DNA of 64,000 nucleotides from Herbaspirillum sp. SJZ106 (GCF_006715495.1 NZ_VFNI01000005.1:434001-498000); one strand, 5' to 3'. Shown: positions 47,033 to 55,619, counted from the first letter of the stretch. Numbers and translations: made by a program. The notes: generated by a model not told the origin, from the letters alone.

Positions 47033-47860
47033 ATGCCTTTTCACATCGTATTACTGGTGCTTTTCGCGGCGCTGCTGCATGCAAGCTGGAATGCGCTCCT
47101 GCGCGGCGGGGCCGACAGGCTGTGGTCGATGACGGTCATGTGCCTGGCGGTAGCGATTTCCAGCGCCGCCATCGCCTTGTTCTTGCCGGCGCCGGCCCAG
47201 GCCAGCTGGATATATGCCGTGCTGTCGGCGGTGCTGCATGTCGGCTATAACCTGTTCCTCGTCAGGAGCTACCAGGTTGGCGACCTCGGTCAAACCTATC
47301 CGATTTCGCGCGGTTCCTCTCCCGTCCTGATCACTGTCGCCGCATCGGTTTTCGCCGGGGAGCGGGTAGGGATGGCGGCGCTGCTAGGCATTGCCCTGGT
47401 GTCGGGCGGCATTGTTTCCCTGGCCTTCAAGGGGCGCAGGCTTGCGGTCCCGAGCCTGCCGTATGCGCTGGGAACCGGATGCTTCATCGCCGCCTACAGC
47501 GTGACGGACGGCATCGGCGTGCGCCTGTCCGGCGCCCCGATGGCCTACACGGCATGGATGTGCGCGCTGTGGGGCGTCCTGATGCCGCTGGTCTACATCG
47601 CCTTGCGCGGCGTCGACAGTTTGTTGACCATCCGGCCCGGGTTCGGCATGGCCTTCACCGGTGGCCTGGTTTCGCTCCTGGCCTATGGAATCGTCATCTA
47701 CGCCATGTCCGGCGCGCCCATGGGCGCGGTATCGGCATTGCGCGAAACCAGCGTGCTGTTTGCCGCGCTGATCGGCTATTTCTTCCTGGGCGAGGCGCTG
47801 ACGGTGCGCAAGATGCTGGCCTGCACGGTGATTGCCATCGGCACGCTCGTCATCGGTTGA
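47033..47860 (+). CDS. EamA/DMT-superfamily transporter
   Basis: 275 residues with about ten TM helices in two EamA halves. The first opens IVLLVLFAALLHASWNALLR; typical glycine/proline motifs are SYQVGDLGQTYPISRGSSPV and, in the second half, ALRETSVLFAALIGYFFLGE. The family exports metabolites such as amino acids. AGGA lies about eight bases before the ATG. It follows the LysR gene by 75 bases and precedes an SDR gene by about 90. Confidence 0.88.
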   Translation: MPFHIVLLVLFAALLHASWNALLRGGADRLWSMTVMCLAVAISSAAIALFLPAPAQASWIYAVLSAVLHVGYNLFLVRSYQVGDLGQTYPISRGSSPVLITVAASVFAGERVGMAALLGIALVSGGIVSLAFKGRRLAVPSLPYALGTGCFIAAYSVTDGIGVRLSGAPMAYTAWMCALWGVLMPLVYIALRGVDSLLTIRPGFGMAFTGGLVSLLAYGIVIYAMSGAPMGAVSALRETSVLFAALIGYFFLGEALTVRKMLACTVIAIGTLVIG

Positions 47861-47947
47861 TATCGATTGACGGTCGTCGCGATCGCCCGGCCGCAGGTCT
47901 GTTCATTCTGTTTATCGTTATTTCATCCTGACATGGAGATTCGCCAA

Positions 47948-48709
47948 ATGGATACCGTCTCGCAAGCGCCGCTGATCCTGATCACGGGCGGAGGCCGCGG
48001 CATAGGTGCGGCCACTGCGCGGCTGGCCGCCGCACAAGGTTACGATGTAGCGATCAGCTTCGTCGCCAACGAAGCGGCCGCTCTCGCAGTAGCGGCCGAT
48101 GTCGAGGCCGCCGGACGCCGGGCCTTGGCCATGCGCGCCGACAGCGCCGATCCGGAGCAGGTCGCCCGGCTATTCGCCGCCATCGACAGCAAGTTCGGCC
48201 GGATCGATGTGCTGGTCAACAATGCCTCGATACTGGCGCAGCAGTCCCGCCTGGAGGATCTCGGGTTCGAGCGGATGCAGCGCATCTTCGCGGTCAACGC
48301 GCTCGGCCCCATCCTCTGCGCACAGCAGGCGGCCAAGCGCATGTCCTATCGCCATCACGGGCGGGGCGGCGCGGTGATCAACATCTCGTCGGCATCGGCC
48401 CGCCTCGGCAGCCCCAACGAATATGTCGACTACGCTGCCTCCAAGGGCGCCGTCGAGACATTTACGACCGGTTTCGCCAAGGAAGTCGCGCGGGAGGGGA
48501 TACGCGTGAACTGCATCCGCCCCGGGCACATCTACACCGAGATGCACGCCAGCGGCGGCGAGCCGGGACGGGTGGAGCGCGTCAAGGACTCGATCCCGAT
48601 GGGGCGGGGCGGCCAGCCCGAAGAGGTCGCGCGGGCGATCCTGTGGCTGGCAAGCGCCGAGGCTTCCTTCATCACCGGCACATTCCTCGATGTCACCGGC
48701 GGCAAGTGA
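47948..48709 (+). CDS. Short-chain dehydrogenase/reductase
   Basis: 253 residues, classical SDR. NAD(P) site TGGGRGIGAATARLAA, NNAS, catalytic Ser in INISSASARLG, Tyr/Lys in YVDYAASKGAVE and the C-terminal ASFITGTFLDVTGGK. No acidic residue follows the second strand (ISFVANEAAA), which may favour NADP. The start at 47948 has GGAGA eight bases upstream; two earlier in-frame starts are possible. Substrate unknown. Confidence 0.9.
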   Translation: MDTVSQAPLILITGGGRGIGAATARLAAAQGYDVAISFVANEAAALAVAADVEAAGRRALAMRADSADPEQVARLFAAIDSKFGRIDVLVNNASILAQQSRLEDLGFERMQRIFAVNALGPILCAQQAAKRMSYRHHGRGGAVINISSASARLGSPNEYVDYAASKGAVETFTTGFAKEVAREGIRVNCIRPGHIYTEMHASGGEPGRVERVKDSIPMGRGGQPEEVARAILWLASAEASFITGTFLDVTGGK

Positions 48710-48981
48710 AGAACCGGGGCCGGGCCGGGCGCGATTTGCCTGGCTTGGCAATGCAGCCCATCGCAGGTCTATTGGACATCGCCTGGGCTCGTTCGATGAA
48801 ATTGTCGAATAGTTTCAGCAAGCCAATCCCATCTTTCATAAGCATCGCGACGATGATTGCAACTTCCGGCTGATGGCCGATATCCATGCGTACTATTCCC
48901 CCCGGCATAAGAATCCTTCCATTGGGCCAGCGGCAATGATGCCGTCATGCGCTTGCGGAAGCATACCTATCACGAAACGCT

Positions 48982-49341
48982 ATGGATCTCGAAAACTACT
49001 TCCCCGTATTGATGTTCATTCTTGTCGGCCTTCTCGTGGGCGTCGCGCCTCAGGTGCTGGGCAAGATGCTGGGGCCGAACAAGCCTGATCCTCAGAAGAC
49101 GTCGCCTTACGAATGCGGATTCGAAGCGTTTGAAGACGCCCGCCTAAAATTCGATGTCCGCTTCTACCTGGTCGCGATCCTTTTCATTCTTTTCGACATC
49201 GAGGTGGCGTTCCTTGTGCCCTGGGCCCTGGCGCTGGATGAAATCGGAACCGTTGGTTTTGCCGCGGCGATGATCTTCCTGGGCATCCTGACCATCGGGC
49301 TTGCCTTCGAATGGAAAAAGGGCGCATTGGATTGGGAGTGA
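48982..49341 (+). CDS. nuoA: NADH-quinone oxidoreductase subunit A, solitary copy
   Basis: 119 residues with three TM helices ([58 protein letters not shown]). The complex I subunit A signature [20 protein letters not shown] is intact, including the Cys of the flexible loop. In complex I operons nuoA is followed at once by nuoB; here about 100 non-coding bases and an unrelated frame follow and no other nuo gene is in the window. No clear ribosome site precedes the ATG. It may be a second copy next to an integration junction; the main operon should be elsewhere. Confidence 0.92.
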   Translation: MDLENYFPVLMFILVGLLVGVAPQVLGKMLGPNKPDPQKTSPYECGFEAFEDARLKFDVRFYLVAILFILFDIEVAFLVPWALALDEIGTVGFAAAMIFLGILTIGLAFEWKKGALDWE

Positions 49342-49463
49342 TGGGAAGTCGATGAATCCTGTCATCCAACGGGGATGGCAATCCATGCGCCTTCGACCAA
49401 GGTTCCAATCCCGATGGTTTCCGGGGCGGTTGAACGCCTGTTAATCGCTTTTATCCATCTAAG

Positions 49464-49741
49464 ATGTGGCGGTTGCGGTTGCGGCCGCGTCCCGTCTTGG
49501 CTTCCTGGGGCATGGCGCAACCGGAACCAGGGGCGCAAGCGGCGGATTTCGTGCTGTCCAATGGCATGGCGGTCACACGCGACGTGGCGCCCGCCGTCGA
49601 AGCCGGCAAGACGCTCACGCGTCTGCAATATGGGGCGCACTACGCACTGCTGGATCCGGCCGCATTCGCCGATCTGCCGCTCGGGCCGGGCACGCGTGTG
49701 GCGGTGGCTGACGTCAATGGACATGTGCTGGGATGCCATCG
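49464..49741 (+). pseudogene. Unrecognised coding remnant interrupted at the tmRNA fragment
   Basis: The frame reads MAQPEPGAQAADFVLSNGMA from 49512 and continues through RLQYGAHYALLDPAAFADLP and GTRVAVADVNGHVLGCHRV, with good codon usage and a GGGG run before ATG 49512. At 49742 it enters the antisense of a tmRNA 3' end; the frame stays open beyond that only by chance, overlapping the GNAT gene. It may be the 5' part of a gene cut by integration. No family recognised. Confidence 0.3.
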
Positions 49742-49782
49742 GGTGGAGGTGGGGGGAATCGAACCCCCGTCCAAGGCACTGT
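49742..49782 (-). ncRNA. Displaced 3' fragment of tmRNA (ssrA), probable att site
   Basis: Read on the minus strand: GGACGGGGGTTCGATTCC followed by CCCCACCTCCACC, the T arm and 3' acceptor strand typical of tmRNA. The last base of CCA is C instead of A. The 5' half of tmRNA (GGGG...TGGTTTCGAC), the pseudoknots and a proper tag frame are not within 400 bases upstream; a GNAT gene lies there. Such isolated ends are left where integrative elements insert into ssrA. The outer limit of homology (towards 49850) is uncertain. Confidence 0.7.
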
Positions 49783-49913
49783 TGGCCCTCGAGTGCGCGA
49801 CGTTTGTCGCCTACACCAATATCCATGAGTGGAGCCGCGTGCGGCGGCGGTTCCATCTATTGCTTCGATCCAGGGTGATTCAACACGAGATGGCAACGTC
49901 AGCGCCCCAGCTC

Positions 49914-50444
49914 TCAGGCTGCCATCGCCACGCCGCGCGGGCTGGGATCCAGCGGCAGGAAATTGTCGACCTGTTCACGCACGAACGCGAAGCCGCGCGC
50001 ATAGTAGTTCTTCAGTGCGGCCGGGTGGTCGAGGTTGCAGGTATGCAGCCACAATTCATCGGCGCCCAGTGAAAAGCCATGCTCGATGACCGTTTCCAAC
50101 GCCAGCTTCCCCAGTCCGCGGCCGATGCAGCCGGGCCGCAGGCCGAAGTTGACGATTTCTACGGCATCGCCCTGGCGCTTCAATTCCAGGTAGCCGACCA
50201 CGCCATGCGTATCCCGGATGAGCGAGATGTGCACATCGGGTTGGCGCAGGTAGTCTTGCCAGTCGTCGGCGTTCCAGCCGAGCCGGTAGATGTCCCAGTA
50301 ATAAGGTTTGCCCACCTCCTTGTACAACGCCGAGCAACGTCGCGCGTCGGCCAGCGGGTGGATCGTCAACCGCGCCGCATCGGCTGGGCGCGGCTGGCGG
50401 GTCAGGTCTGCTTGCCTGATTTTCAGGTACGTCGTCTTGATCAT
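49914..50444 (-). CDS. GNAT-family N-acetyltransferase
   Basis: 176 residues. The acetyl-CoA region FGLRPGCIGRGLGKLALETV has the Q/RxxGxG/A pattern, and LGADELWLHTCNLDHPAALK with YYARGFAFVREQVDN completes the fold. The preceding half has YYWDIYRLGWNADDWQDYL and VVGYLELKRQGDAVEIVNFG. The start at 50444 has GGAG nine bases upstream. It stands just inside the presumed integration junction. Substrate unknown. Confidence 0.85.
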   Translation of the reverse strand: MIKTTYLKIRQADLTRQPRPADAARLTIHPLADARRCSALYKEVGKPYYWDIYRLGWNADDWQDYLRQPDVHISLIRDTHGVVGYLELKRQGDAVEIVNFGLRPGCIGRGLGKLALETVIEHGFSLGADELWLHTCNLDHPAALKNYYARGFAFVREQVDNFLPLDPSPRGVAMAA

Positions 50445-50589
50445 CGTTTCACGCTCCGTCTGTGCGGGATGCCATGGATGGCACATCGATGATCGTGAGT
50501 GACGGCCTGGCCGGTCCGGGTTCCTTGCTGCCTCAGCCAGACGGGGCTCCGGGTCAGCAACATCAGGAACGGGCAGGCCGCCTTCGAAT

Positions 50590-50774
50590 CACAACGCGTG
50601 GTGCGAAGTTGTTTGCCACGCCGGGCCCCCTGAAGCCCTTGCACCTGGAAGTCGAACTGTGCAGCCTGGGGCGAAGAGGAGAGCGCTTGCGCGGCAACTG
50701 GCCAGGCCGCCATGGCCAGGGGGGCCGGCAGCCAGGCAGTGCGCCAGCAGGAAGGCGAGACGTCGCGCTTGCAT
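50590..50774 (-). pseudogene. 5' fragment of a FecA-like TonB receptor gene
   Basis: From ATG 50774 the frame gives QARRLAFLLAHCLAAG, then after a run of six C on the minus strand the reading must shift by one base to continue as PLAMAAWPVAAQALSS and AAQFDFQVQGLQGA, which resembles the signal peptide and the first strand of the STN domain of FecA-type receptors. Homology then stops. It follows the fecR remnant in the fecR-fecA order. Assignment is from short similarity and context. Confidence 0.5.
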
Positions 50775-50788
50775 GGGGGAAGGTCGGA

Positions 50789-51376
50789 TCAGGAGCGGGC
50801 GCTGATGGTCACCCAGTAGGGACTGACCCGGGTCACCGAGATCGGCAGGGCGCTGGCCAACGCCGACAGCGCGCGGTCGGTATCGTCCAGCGGAAAGGCC
50901 CCGCTGATGCGCAGATCGGCTACGGCCGATCAAGCCGCAGGATTGCCCCTGCGGTACGGACGCAGTGCCGCCACCACGTCGGCCAGTGCGCTGTCGGAGG
51001 CGGTGTAGTAACCCTCGACCCACGAGGCTTCGCCTCCCTCGTTGGCGCGCGGCTCCCCGATGCGGTCGCTGTCGAACCAGGCGTGCTGGCCGCTGGCAAG
51101 TTCGCCACGGGTGTTGTTGCGGGTGACGATGCCTATCTGTGCAGCCTGTACTGCCACCAGGTCGGTGCGCAGCGGCTGCAAGGCCATCATCAGCGTGCCG
51201 GCGAGCAGGCTGACGCTGCCGTGCACGGTATCGATGGCAAAGGGCTGGCCATCGCGCGCGGCCACCTGCAACTGCATCTCGCCCGCCAGCAGGCGGATCT
51301 GGCGCAAGCCAGGCTGGATCTGGTGGTCAATGGCGCTGCGGGGGGGGGGGAGGATGACGATGCTGCCGTCGGCCAG
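50789..51376 (-). pseudogene. fecR-like anti-sigma/sensor gene remnant
   Basis: The frame reads LADGSIVILPPPRSAI, GLRQIRLLAGEMQLQVAARD, FAIDTVHGSVSLLAG, GELASGQHAWFDSDRIG, ALADVVAALRPYRRG, then a TGA at 50930-50932, and beyond it VADLRISGAFPLDDTDRALS and PYWVTISARS to a stop at 50789. This is the FecR domain and typical C-terminal end. The N-terminal ~100 residues (cytoplasmic anti-sigma part and TM) are missing: homology begins at 51376, close to the betT-like gene. An 11-base G run sits inside. In the region of the TGA the alternative frame gives GAILRLDR, so two compensating indels are another explanation. Clearly non-functional. Confidence 0.75.
51340..51350 (+). repeat. Homopolymeric tract of 11 G
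   Basis: Eleven consecutive G (minus strand C), inside the fecR remnant where the paralogous family has varied residues instead of PPP. The tract is currently in frame. Such tracts slip readily in replication and are also prone to sequencing error. Confidence 0.9.
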
Positions 51377-51481
51377 CGTATTTAGAGGGCAGTTACATGC
51401 GATTCAGTGATTTGTTCGTTTATTTGCACTGCCCAGGGAGCCATTCAGATCCGCGCAAGGTGTTCTCTATTGCGAGTTGAA

Positions 51482-53473
51482 CTACTGTACAACGTGCAAA
51501 TAGTGTCGATGCCGCTCGTATTGATCGAGAATGTCATTGATGACGGCTTCTCTGCTCCATCCCATGATGTCGTAGTCCTGCCCCCCTTCGTGCAAATAGA
51601 CTTCAGCGCGGAAGTACTTGCGGGTTTCCTCTTCATCGAATTCAGCGATAGTAAGTCCTGGTCGAACATACTCTTGGGAGCGGACGCCATATAGGAAGTC
51701 CAGATATTGACCATGGAGGACGCGCAAGGTCACCGCATGATTTTCTTCCTCCGAGACTTCCGCGCCATATCCCTGTTTGTGCAATTCGTCACGCACCGAA
51801 TTGAGCGCGGGAATGACAACATCGCTGATAAAGCGCTGGGTATGGGCGCGCCGAGGCATCATCACGATGTTGCGCAAGCGCGACTCCCAGGAATCCTGGT
51901 CGGCAGTTGCCGTTGCAAGGCGTGAGAAGGTATGCGTATGGTGGCGCAGCTCGCGCTTGGTGGCATCGAGTCTGAGTGCACGAAACAAGCCCATCAATGA
52001 CACGAGCAGTACAAAGGCAAAGGGCAGGGCACTGGCAATCGTAGCCGTCTGCAGCGCACTCAAGCCATTGGCCAGGAGCAAGGCGATGGCGATGGCGCCA
52101 ATCAGAACAGACCAGAACACGCGTTGCCACAAAGGTGTGTTGCTGGCTCCGCCTGAGGCCAGCAGGTCGACCACCAACGCGCCGGAGTCAGCCGAGGTGA
52201 CGAAGAACACGACAACCATGATGATGGCAATCATGGAGGTCAAGCGACTGAATGGAAACTGCTCGAGGAAGGCAAACAGCGCCAATGAGCTGTCGGCCTT
52301 GACCATTTCCGCCAGGGACTGCACATGGTCAACCAATATCAGATGAATGGCGCTGTCGCCAAACACAGTCATCCAAAAAAGCGTAAACACGGCGGGTACC
52401 AGCAATACTCCACCGATAAACTCACGGATGGTGCGGCCACGTGAAATGCGCGCGATGAACAGTCCGACAAACGGCGACCAGGCCAGCCACCAGCCCCAGT
52501 AGAACAAGGTCCACCCGCCAATCCAATCGTTGGGCTCGTACGCGTAAAGGTTAAAGGTTTTGCTGACAATATCGGACAAATAGGCACCGGTATTTTGCAC
52601 AAACGTCTGCAGCAGGAATATCGTTGGCCCAAGAATCAGGACAAATAACAGCAGGATTGCCGCCAAATACAGATTGGTCTCAGACAGGATACGGATCCCG
52701 CGATCCAACCCGCTCACCACTGACAGCGTTGCAAGGGCGCAGGTGATAACGATCAGCAAGACTTGCATGGACACGCTGACTGGCATGCCGAATAAATAGT
52801 GCAGCCCGCTGTTGATCTGGGCCACGCCCAGGCCCAGAGACGTTGCGACACCGGCTACTGTACCCAGGATGGCAAAGATATCGACAGCATGGCCAATCGG
52901 CCCGTGGATACGCTTGCCAATGAGCGGATAAAGGGCCGAGCGCAAGGTCAACGGTAAATTATGGCGATAACTGAAATACGCAAGAATGAGGCCGACGACG
53001 GCATAGATGGCCCAGGCATGCAGGCCCCAGTGGAAGAAGGTCAGTTTCATGGCCTCCTTGGCGGCCAGGATGGTGCCGGGTTCGCCGGTTGGCGGCGCCA
53101 TCAGATGCATCACAGGTTCGGCCACGCCAAAAAACATCAAGCCAATCCCCATGCCAGCCGAGAACAACATGGAGAACCAGGTGAAGTTCCGATAGTCTGG
53201 CTTGCTATGGTCAGGACCTAGCCGGATTTCACCATAGCGGCTGATGGCCAGAAATACAACCGAAGCAAGAATGACGGCTACAGCCAGGATATAGAACCAA
53301 CTGGCATTGGTTAGTATCCATCGTTGAATGGCGTCAAAGAAGCTCTGTGCGGCGTTTGGCGCGAGCATTGCAAAACCGGCCAAAAAGATAATAAGTACAG
53401 CGGCCGGAAAGAAAACTTGCCGTTTTAGCGGTATGGATGTCGATGGCGTCATGGGCATGGATTTTACGGCCAT
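51482..53473 (-). CDS. BCCT-family choline/betaine transporter, BetT-like
   Basis: 663 residues, 12 TM helices. Signature segments: NFTWFSMLFSAGMGIGLMFF, FFHWGLHAWAIYAVVGLILA, YWGWWLAWSPFVGLFIARIS, VVFFVTSADSGALVVDLLAS. The C-terminal extension after residue ~520 (about 140 residues, EEENHAVTLRVLHGQYLDFL) is like that of BetT, where it takes part in osmotic control. The aromatic substrate-binding box lies in the WGWWLAW region. Start at 53473 is the first plausible one; none has a ribosome site, and 53458 is an alternative. Base composition is lower in GC than the neighbours, suggesting a different origin. A putative iron-starvation-type promoter precedes it. Confidence 0.9.
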   Translation of the reverse strand: MAVKSMPMTPSTSIPLKRQVFFPAAVLIIFLAGFAMLAPNAAQSFFDAIQRWILTNASWFYILAVAVILASVVFLAISRYGEIRLGPDHSKPDYRNFTWFSMLFSAGMGIGLMFFGVAEPVMHLMAPPTGEPGTILAAKEAMKLTFFHWGLHAWAIYAVVGLILAYFSYRHNLPLTLRSALYPLIGKRIHGPIGHAVDIFAILGTVAGVATSLGLGVAQINSGLHYLFGMPVSVSMQVLLIVITCALATLSVVSGLDRGIRILSETNLYLAAILLLFVLILGPTIFLLQTFVQNTGAYLSDIVSKTFNLYAYEPNDWIGGWTLFYWGWWLAWSPFVGLFIARISRGRTIREFIGGVLLVPAVFTLFWMTVFGDSAIHLILVDHVQSLAEMVKADSSLALFAFLEQFPFSRLTSMIAIIMVVVFFVTSADSGALVVDLLASGGASNTPLWQRVFWSVLIGAIAIALLLANGLSALQTATIASALPFAFVLLVSLMGLFRALRLDATKRELRHHTHTFSRLATATADQDSWESRLRNIVMMPRRAHTQRFISDVVIPALNSVRDELHKQGYGAEVSEEENHAVTLRVLHGQYLDFLYGVRSQEYVRPGLTIAEFDEEETRKYFRAEVYLHEGGQDYDIMGWSREAVINDILDQYERHRHYLHVVQ

Positions 53474-53763
53474 AAAAGTATAAGTATAAATAGGAGACGA
53501 ATGAGATTCTGCTCGTTTATGGCATGAATCCCGATTGAAGAAAAAACCCTGCACAGCGTTTTTCCTCGTTTTGGGCTTGTGTTACGATTTGCTATATTTT
53601 CGCATAATTTGTATTATGTAAAATATATGATCCTACTCAAAACCAAGAAAGCCACCCGCGTCCGCTGAAGTAAGCGTCGCGCATGAAGCAAAAGTGCGGC
53701 AGTCTCACTGCGACTGCCGTTCATTGAACTAGGCAGAACTAGGCGGCCTTCCTCTCCTACTCT
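53474..53763. other. AT-rich region between betT-like and exporter genes
   Basis: 290 bases, no gene. A stretch at 53580-53650 is strongly AT-rich. A perfect 8-bp hairpin (CGGCAGTC at 53697-53704, GACTGCCG at 53712-53719) on the minus strand is followed by ACTTTT, a weak terminator candidate for the exporter gene. Confidence 0.5.
53496..53519 (-). promoter_or_regulatory. Possible iron-starvation sigma promoter ahead of the betT-like gene
   Basis: Minus strand: TAAA, 16 bases, CGTC. The twelve bases TCTCATTCGTCT around the -10 are identical, in the same orientation relative to the gene, to those at 55609-55620 ahead of the siderophore genes. The -35 reads TAAAC rather than TAAAT. The CGTC is about 23 bases from the start codon. 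Confidence 0.45.
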
Positions 53764-55413
53764 TCAGAGCGCAAATTCCTTCTGCTGCACTTCAGTCTCA
53801 GTTTTGAGGACTGCCGAGTTCCGGGTCAATTGACCATTCTCCAAAGACAGGAGCACATCGGCTTGGCCGAAGTAGCGGTCGTCATGCGAGATCACCAGCA
53901 CGGCTTTTCCTCGCGCTTTCAGCTCCGGCAGGATTTCGCGATAAAAGACATCCTTGAACAAAGGGTCCTGATCGGCAGCCCATTCGTCGAAGACCATGAA
54001 GGGCCGGTCTTCCAATGCCGCCACTACCAGTGCCAGGCGCTTGCGCTGGCCTTGTGACAGGGCGCGCGTGGTGAATGCGCCCTCCTTCACCTGCACCACG
54101 TGCTGCAGCTGCAACCGTTCCAGCAGGCGGTTGGCCTCCGCATCCAAGCCGGGGCGGCCTCCTTCGAGCAATTGATCGAACAGGTGAAAGTCCGAGAACA
54201 CCGTCGAGAACAGTTGCCGATACGCGTCGCGGTTGGCGTCGTCGACCGCGACGCCATTCCAGAGGATGGCCCCATCCTGAGGCACATACAATCCCGCCAG
54301 CAGCTTGGCTAGCGTGGTCTTGCCGCTGCCGTTGCCGCCGACCAGAAAGCACAACTCGCCCGGACGGAAGCTCAGGTCGATCGGCCCCAGCATGAACATC
54401 CCATCGCTACGCTCATGATAGTAGCGGTGGGTTACGCCACGCAGGACCAGGCTGTCCAGCTGGCTGCGCTGGCCGGCCGGTGCGAGTGCCTCGCTACTGA
54501 CCATTTCTTGCGTGATCAAATCGATACGGGCAGCGGCCACACGGGCCAGATTGGCACGTGGGATGTTCATCAGCAGCACTTCCAGCGGTGTGACGATGTA
54601 GACGAACACCAGCGCGAAGCCGCTCACCACCGCGCGCTGCCCGGGGACGTCGCTGACCAGCGCGAACAGCACCACCCCGATGAAGGCAAAGATCAGGAAA
54701 TTGCCCCATCCCGCAGAGGCACTAAAGGTACACATGCCCCGCGTGCGAAGACGGCGCACATTCTCGATGGCGACGTGTAGCAGGTCGCGCTCGAAACGCT
54801 CGCGCTTGTCGCGATGCAGGCGCAACTCCTTGGCGCCGTGGGTCATGCCCTGGAAATGGCTGAACATCACATCTTGCTCACGGGCAGCCTGCTCCAGGTA
54901 ACGGATGGCCTTCAGATGGGCCAGGTGATAGCCCACCGACCCCAGCGCCAGCACCGCCAGCGCGCCAAGGAACACCTGCCAGGACAGCAGCACCATGTAG
55001 ATCAGGCAGCCGATCACCACGACCGAGTTGGTCAGGATGGCCGGCATGCCGACAAAGAATTCTGCCACCTTGGCGCTGTGCTCGGTCAGGGCCGACTGGA
55101 TGCGCGGTGCGCCGATCTTTTCGATATGCCGATAATCGGCGCCGATTACGCGCGAGGAGATGTAGCGGCGCAGATCGGCCTGGGCGCGCTGGTTCAGCCG
55201 CTCGAAGGAAATGTTGGAAAGCATGTGAAACACCATCAGCAGCAGTACCGTCGCGGCGAATTGCCAAGCGGCCTGGGGACGGCTGGCTGCCTGGCCGGCG
55301 ATGGCAGCATTAATCTGGACCACTGTCAGCACGCTGCAGATGCCGCGCAGGACGCTGGCAGAAGCGGCTAACAGAAGCAGTCGCCAGGATTGGCGTATCA
55401 GGAAGTTGAGCAT
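53764..55413 (-). CDS. Siderophore/cyclic peptide exporter ABC transporter (PvdE/SyrD type)
   Basis: 549 residues, half-transporter with TM domain and ATPase fused. Six TM helices cover about 1-290. ATPase: Walker A VGGNGSGKTTLAKLL, signature ALSQGQRKRLALV (SQGQ instead of SGGQ, as in PvdE), Walker B PFMVFDEWAADQDP with the characteristic EWAADQDP, and switch His in VISHDDRYF. This group exports peptide siderophore precursors to the periplasm. It is divergent from the siderophore biosynthesis genes across 336 bases. Confidence 0.92.
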   Translation of the reverse strand: MLNFLIRQSWRLLLLAASASVLRGICSVLTVVQINAAIAGQAASRPQAAWQFAATVLLLMVFHMLSNISFERLNQRAQADLRRYISSRVIGADYRHIEKIGAPRIQSALTEHSAKVAEFFVGMPAILTNSVVVIGCLIYMVLLSWQVFLGALAVLALGSVGYHLAHLKAIRYLEQAAREQDVMFSHFQGMTHGAKELRLHRDKRERFERDLLHVAIENVRRLRTRGMCTFSASAGWGNFLIFAFIGVVLFALVSDVPGQRAVVSGFALVFVYIVTPLEVLLMNIPRANLARVAAARIDLITQEMVSSEALAPAGQRSQLDSLVLRGVTHRYYHERSDGMFMLGPIDLSFRPGELCFLVGGNGSGKTTLAKLLAGLYVPQDGAILWNGVAVDDANRDAYRQLFSTVFSDFHLFDQLLEGGRPGLDAEANRLLERLQLQHVVQVKEGAFTTRALSQGQRKRLALVVAALEDRPFMVFDEWAADQDPLFKDVFYREILPELKARGKAVLVISHDDRYFGQADVLLSLENGQLTRNSAVLKTETEVQQKEFAL

Positions 55414-55485
55414 GCGGGACGGGGTTGAGTAATCGAATGAAGGGGGAATACAAGGAAATCGTGAATGAATGACTCTTACTGAACT

Positions 55486-55510
55486 GACGATCCAGCCACC
55501 CCGCCATTTA
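55486..55510 (-). promoter_or_regulatory. Iron-starvation sigma promoter of the exporter gene
   Basis: Minus strand TAAAT (55510-55506), 16 bases, CGTC (55489-55486), exactly the TAAAT-N16-CGT pattern described for PvdS-type extracytoplasmic sigma factors. It lies about 75 bases upstream of the exporter start. Confidence 0.7.
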
Positions 55511-55594
55511 CCCCTGCTGACCTATCGGGATACCGACCTCGAATTGCTCTGTGCCGCGCTCAAGAGGCACTCCAGCCGATTTCACGCTTTCTTA

Positions 55595-55619
55595 TAAATA
55601 AAAATACGTCTCATTCGTC
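55595..55619 (+). promoter_or_regulatory. Iron-starvation sigma promoter of the siderophore biosynthesis genes
   Basis: TAAAT (55595-55599), 16 bases, CGTC (55616-55619), the TAAAT-N16-CGT pattern of PvdS-type promoters. It lies about 130 bases before the acyltransferase start. The matching sigma gene is not in the window. Confidence 0.72.

Noticed and set aside
48693..48908. 71-codon minus-strand frame between the SDR and nuoA genes
   Set aside because: The reading DIGHQPEVAIIVAMLMKDG looks somewhat protein-like, but no ribosome site, family or conserved ending is visible; not enough to call a gene.
49742..49860. Intact or two-piece (permuted) tmRNA gene
   Set aside because: A tag-like reading VGDKRRAL lies too close to the acceptor end, no pseudoknot region separates them, and no GGGG...TGGTTTCGAC 5' piece is found on either side.
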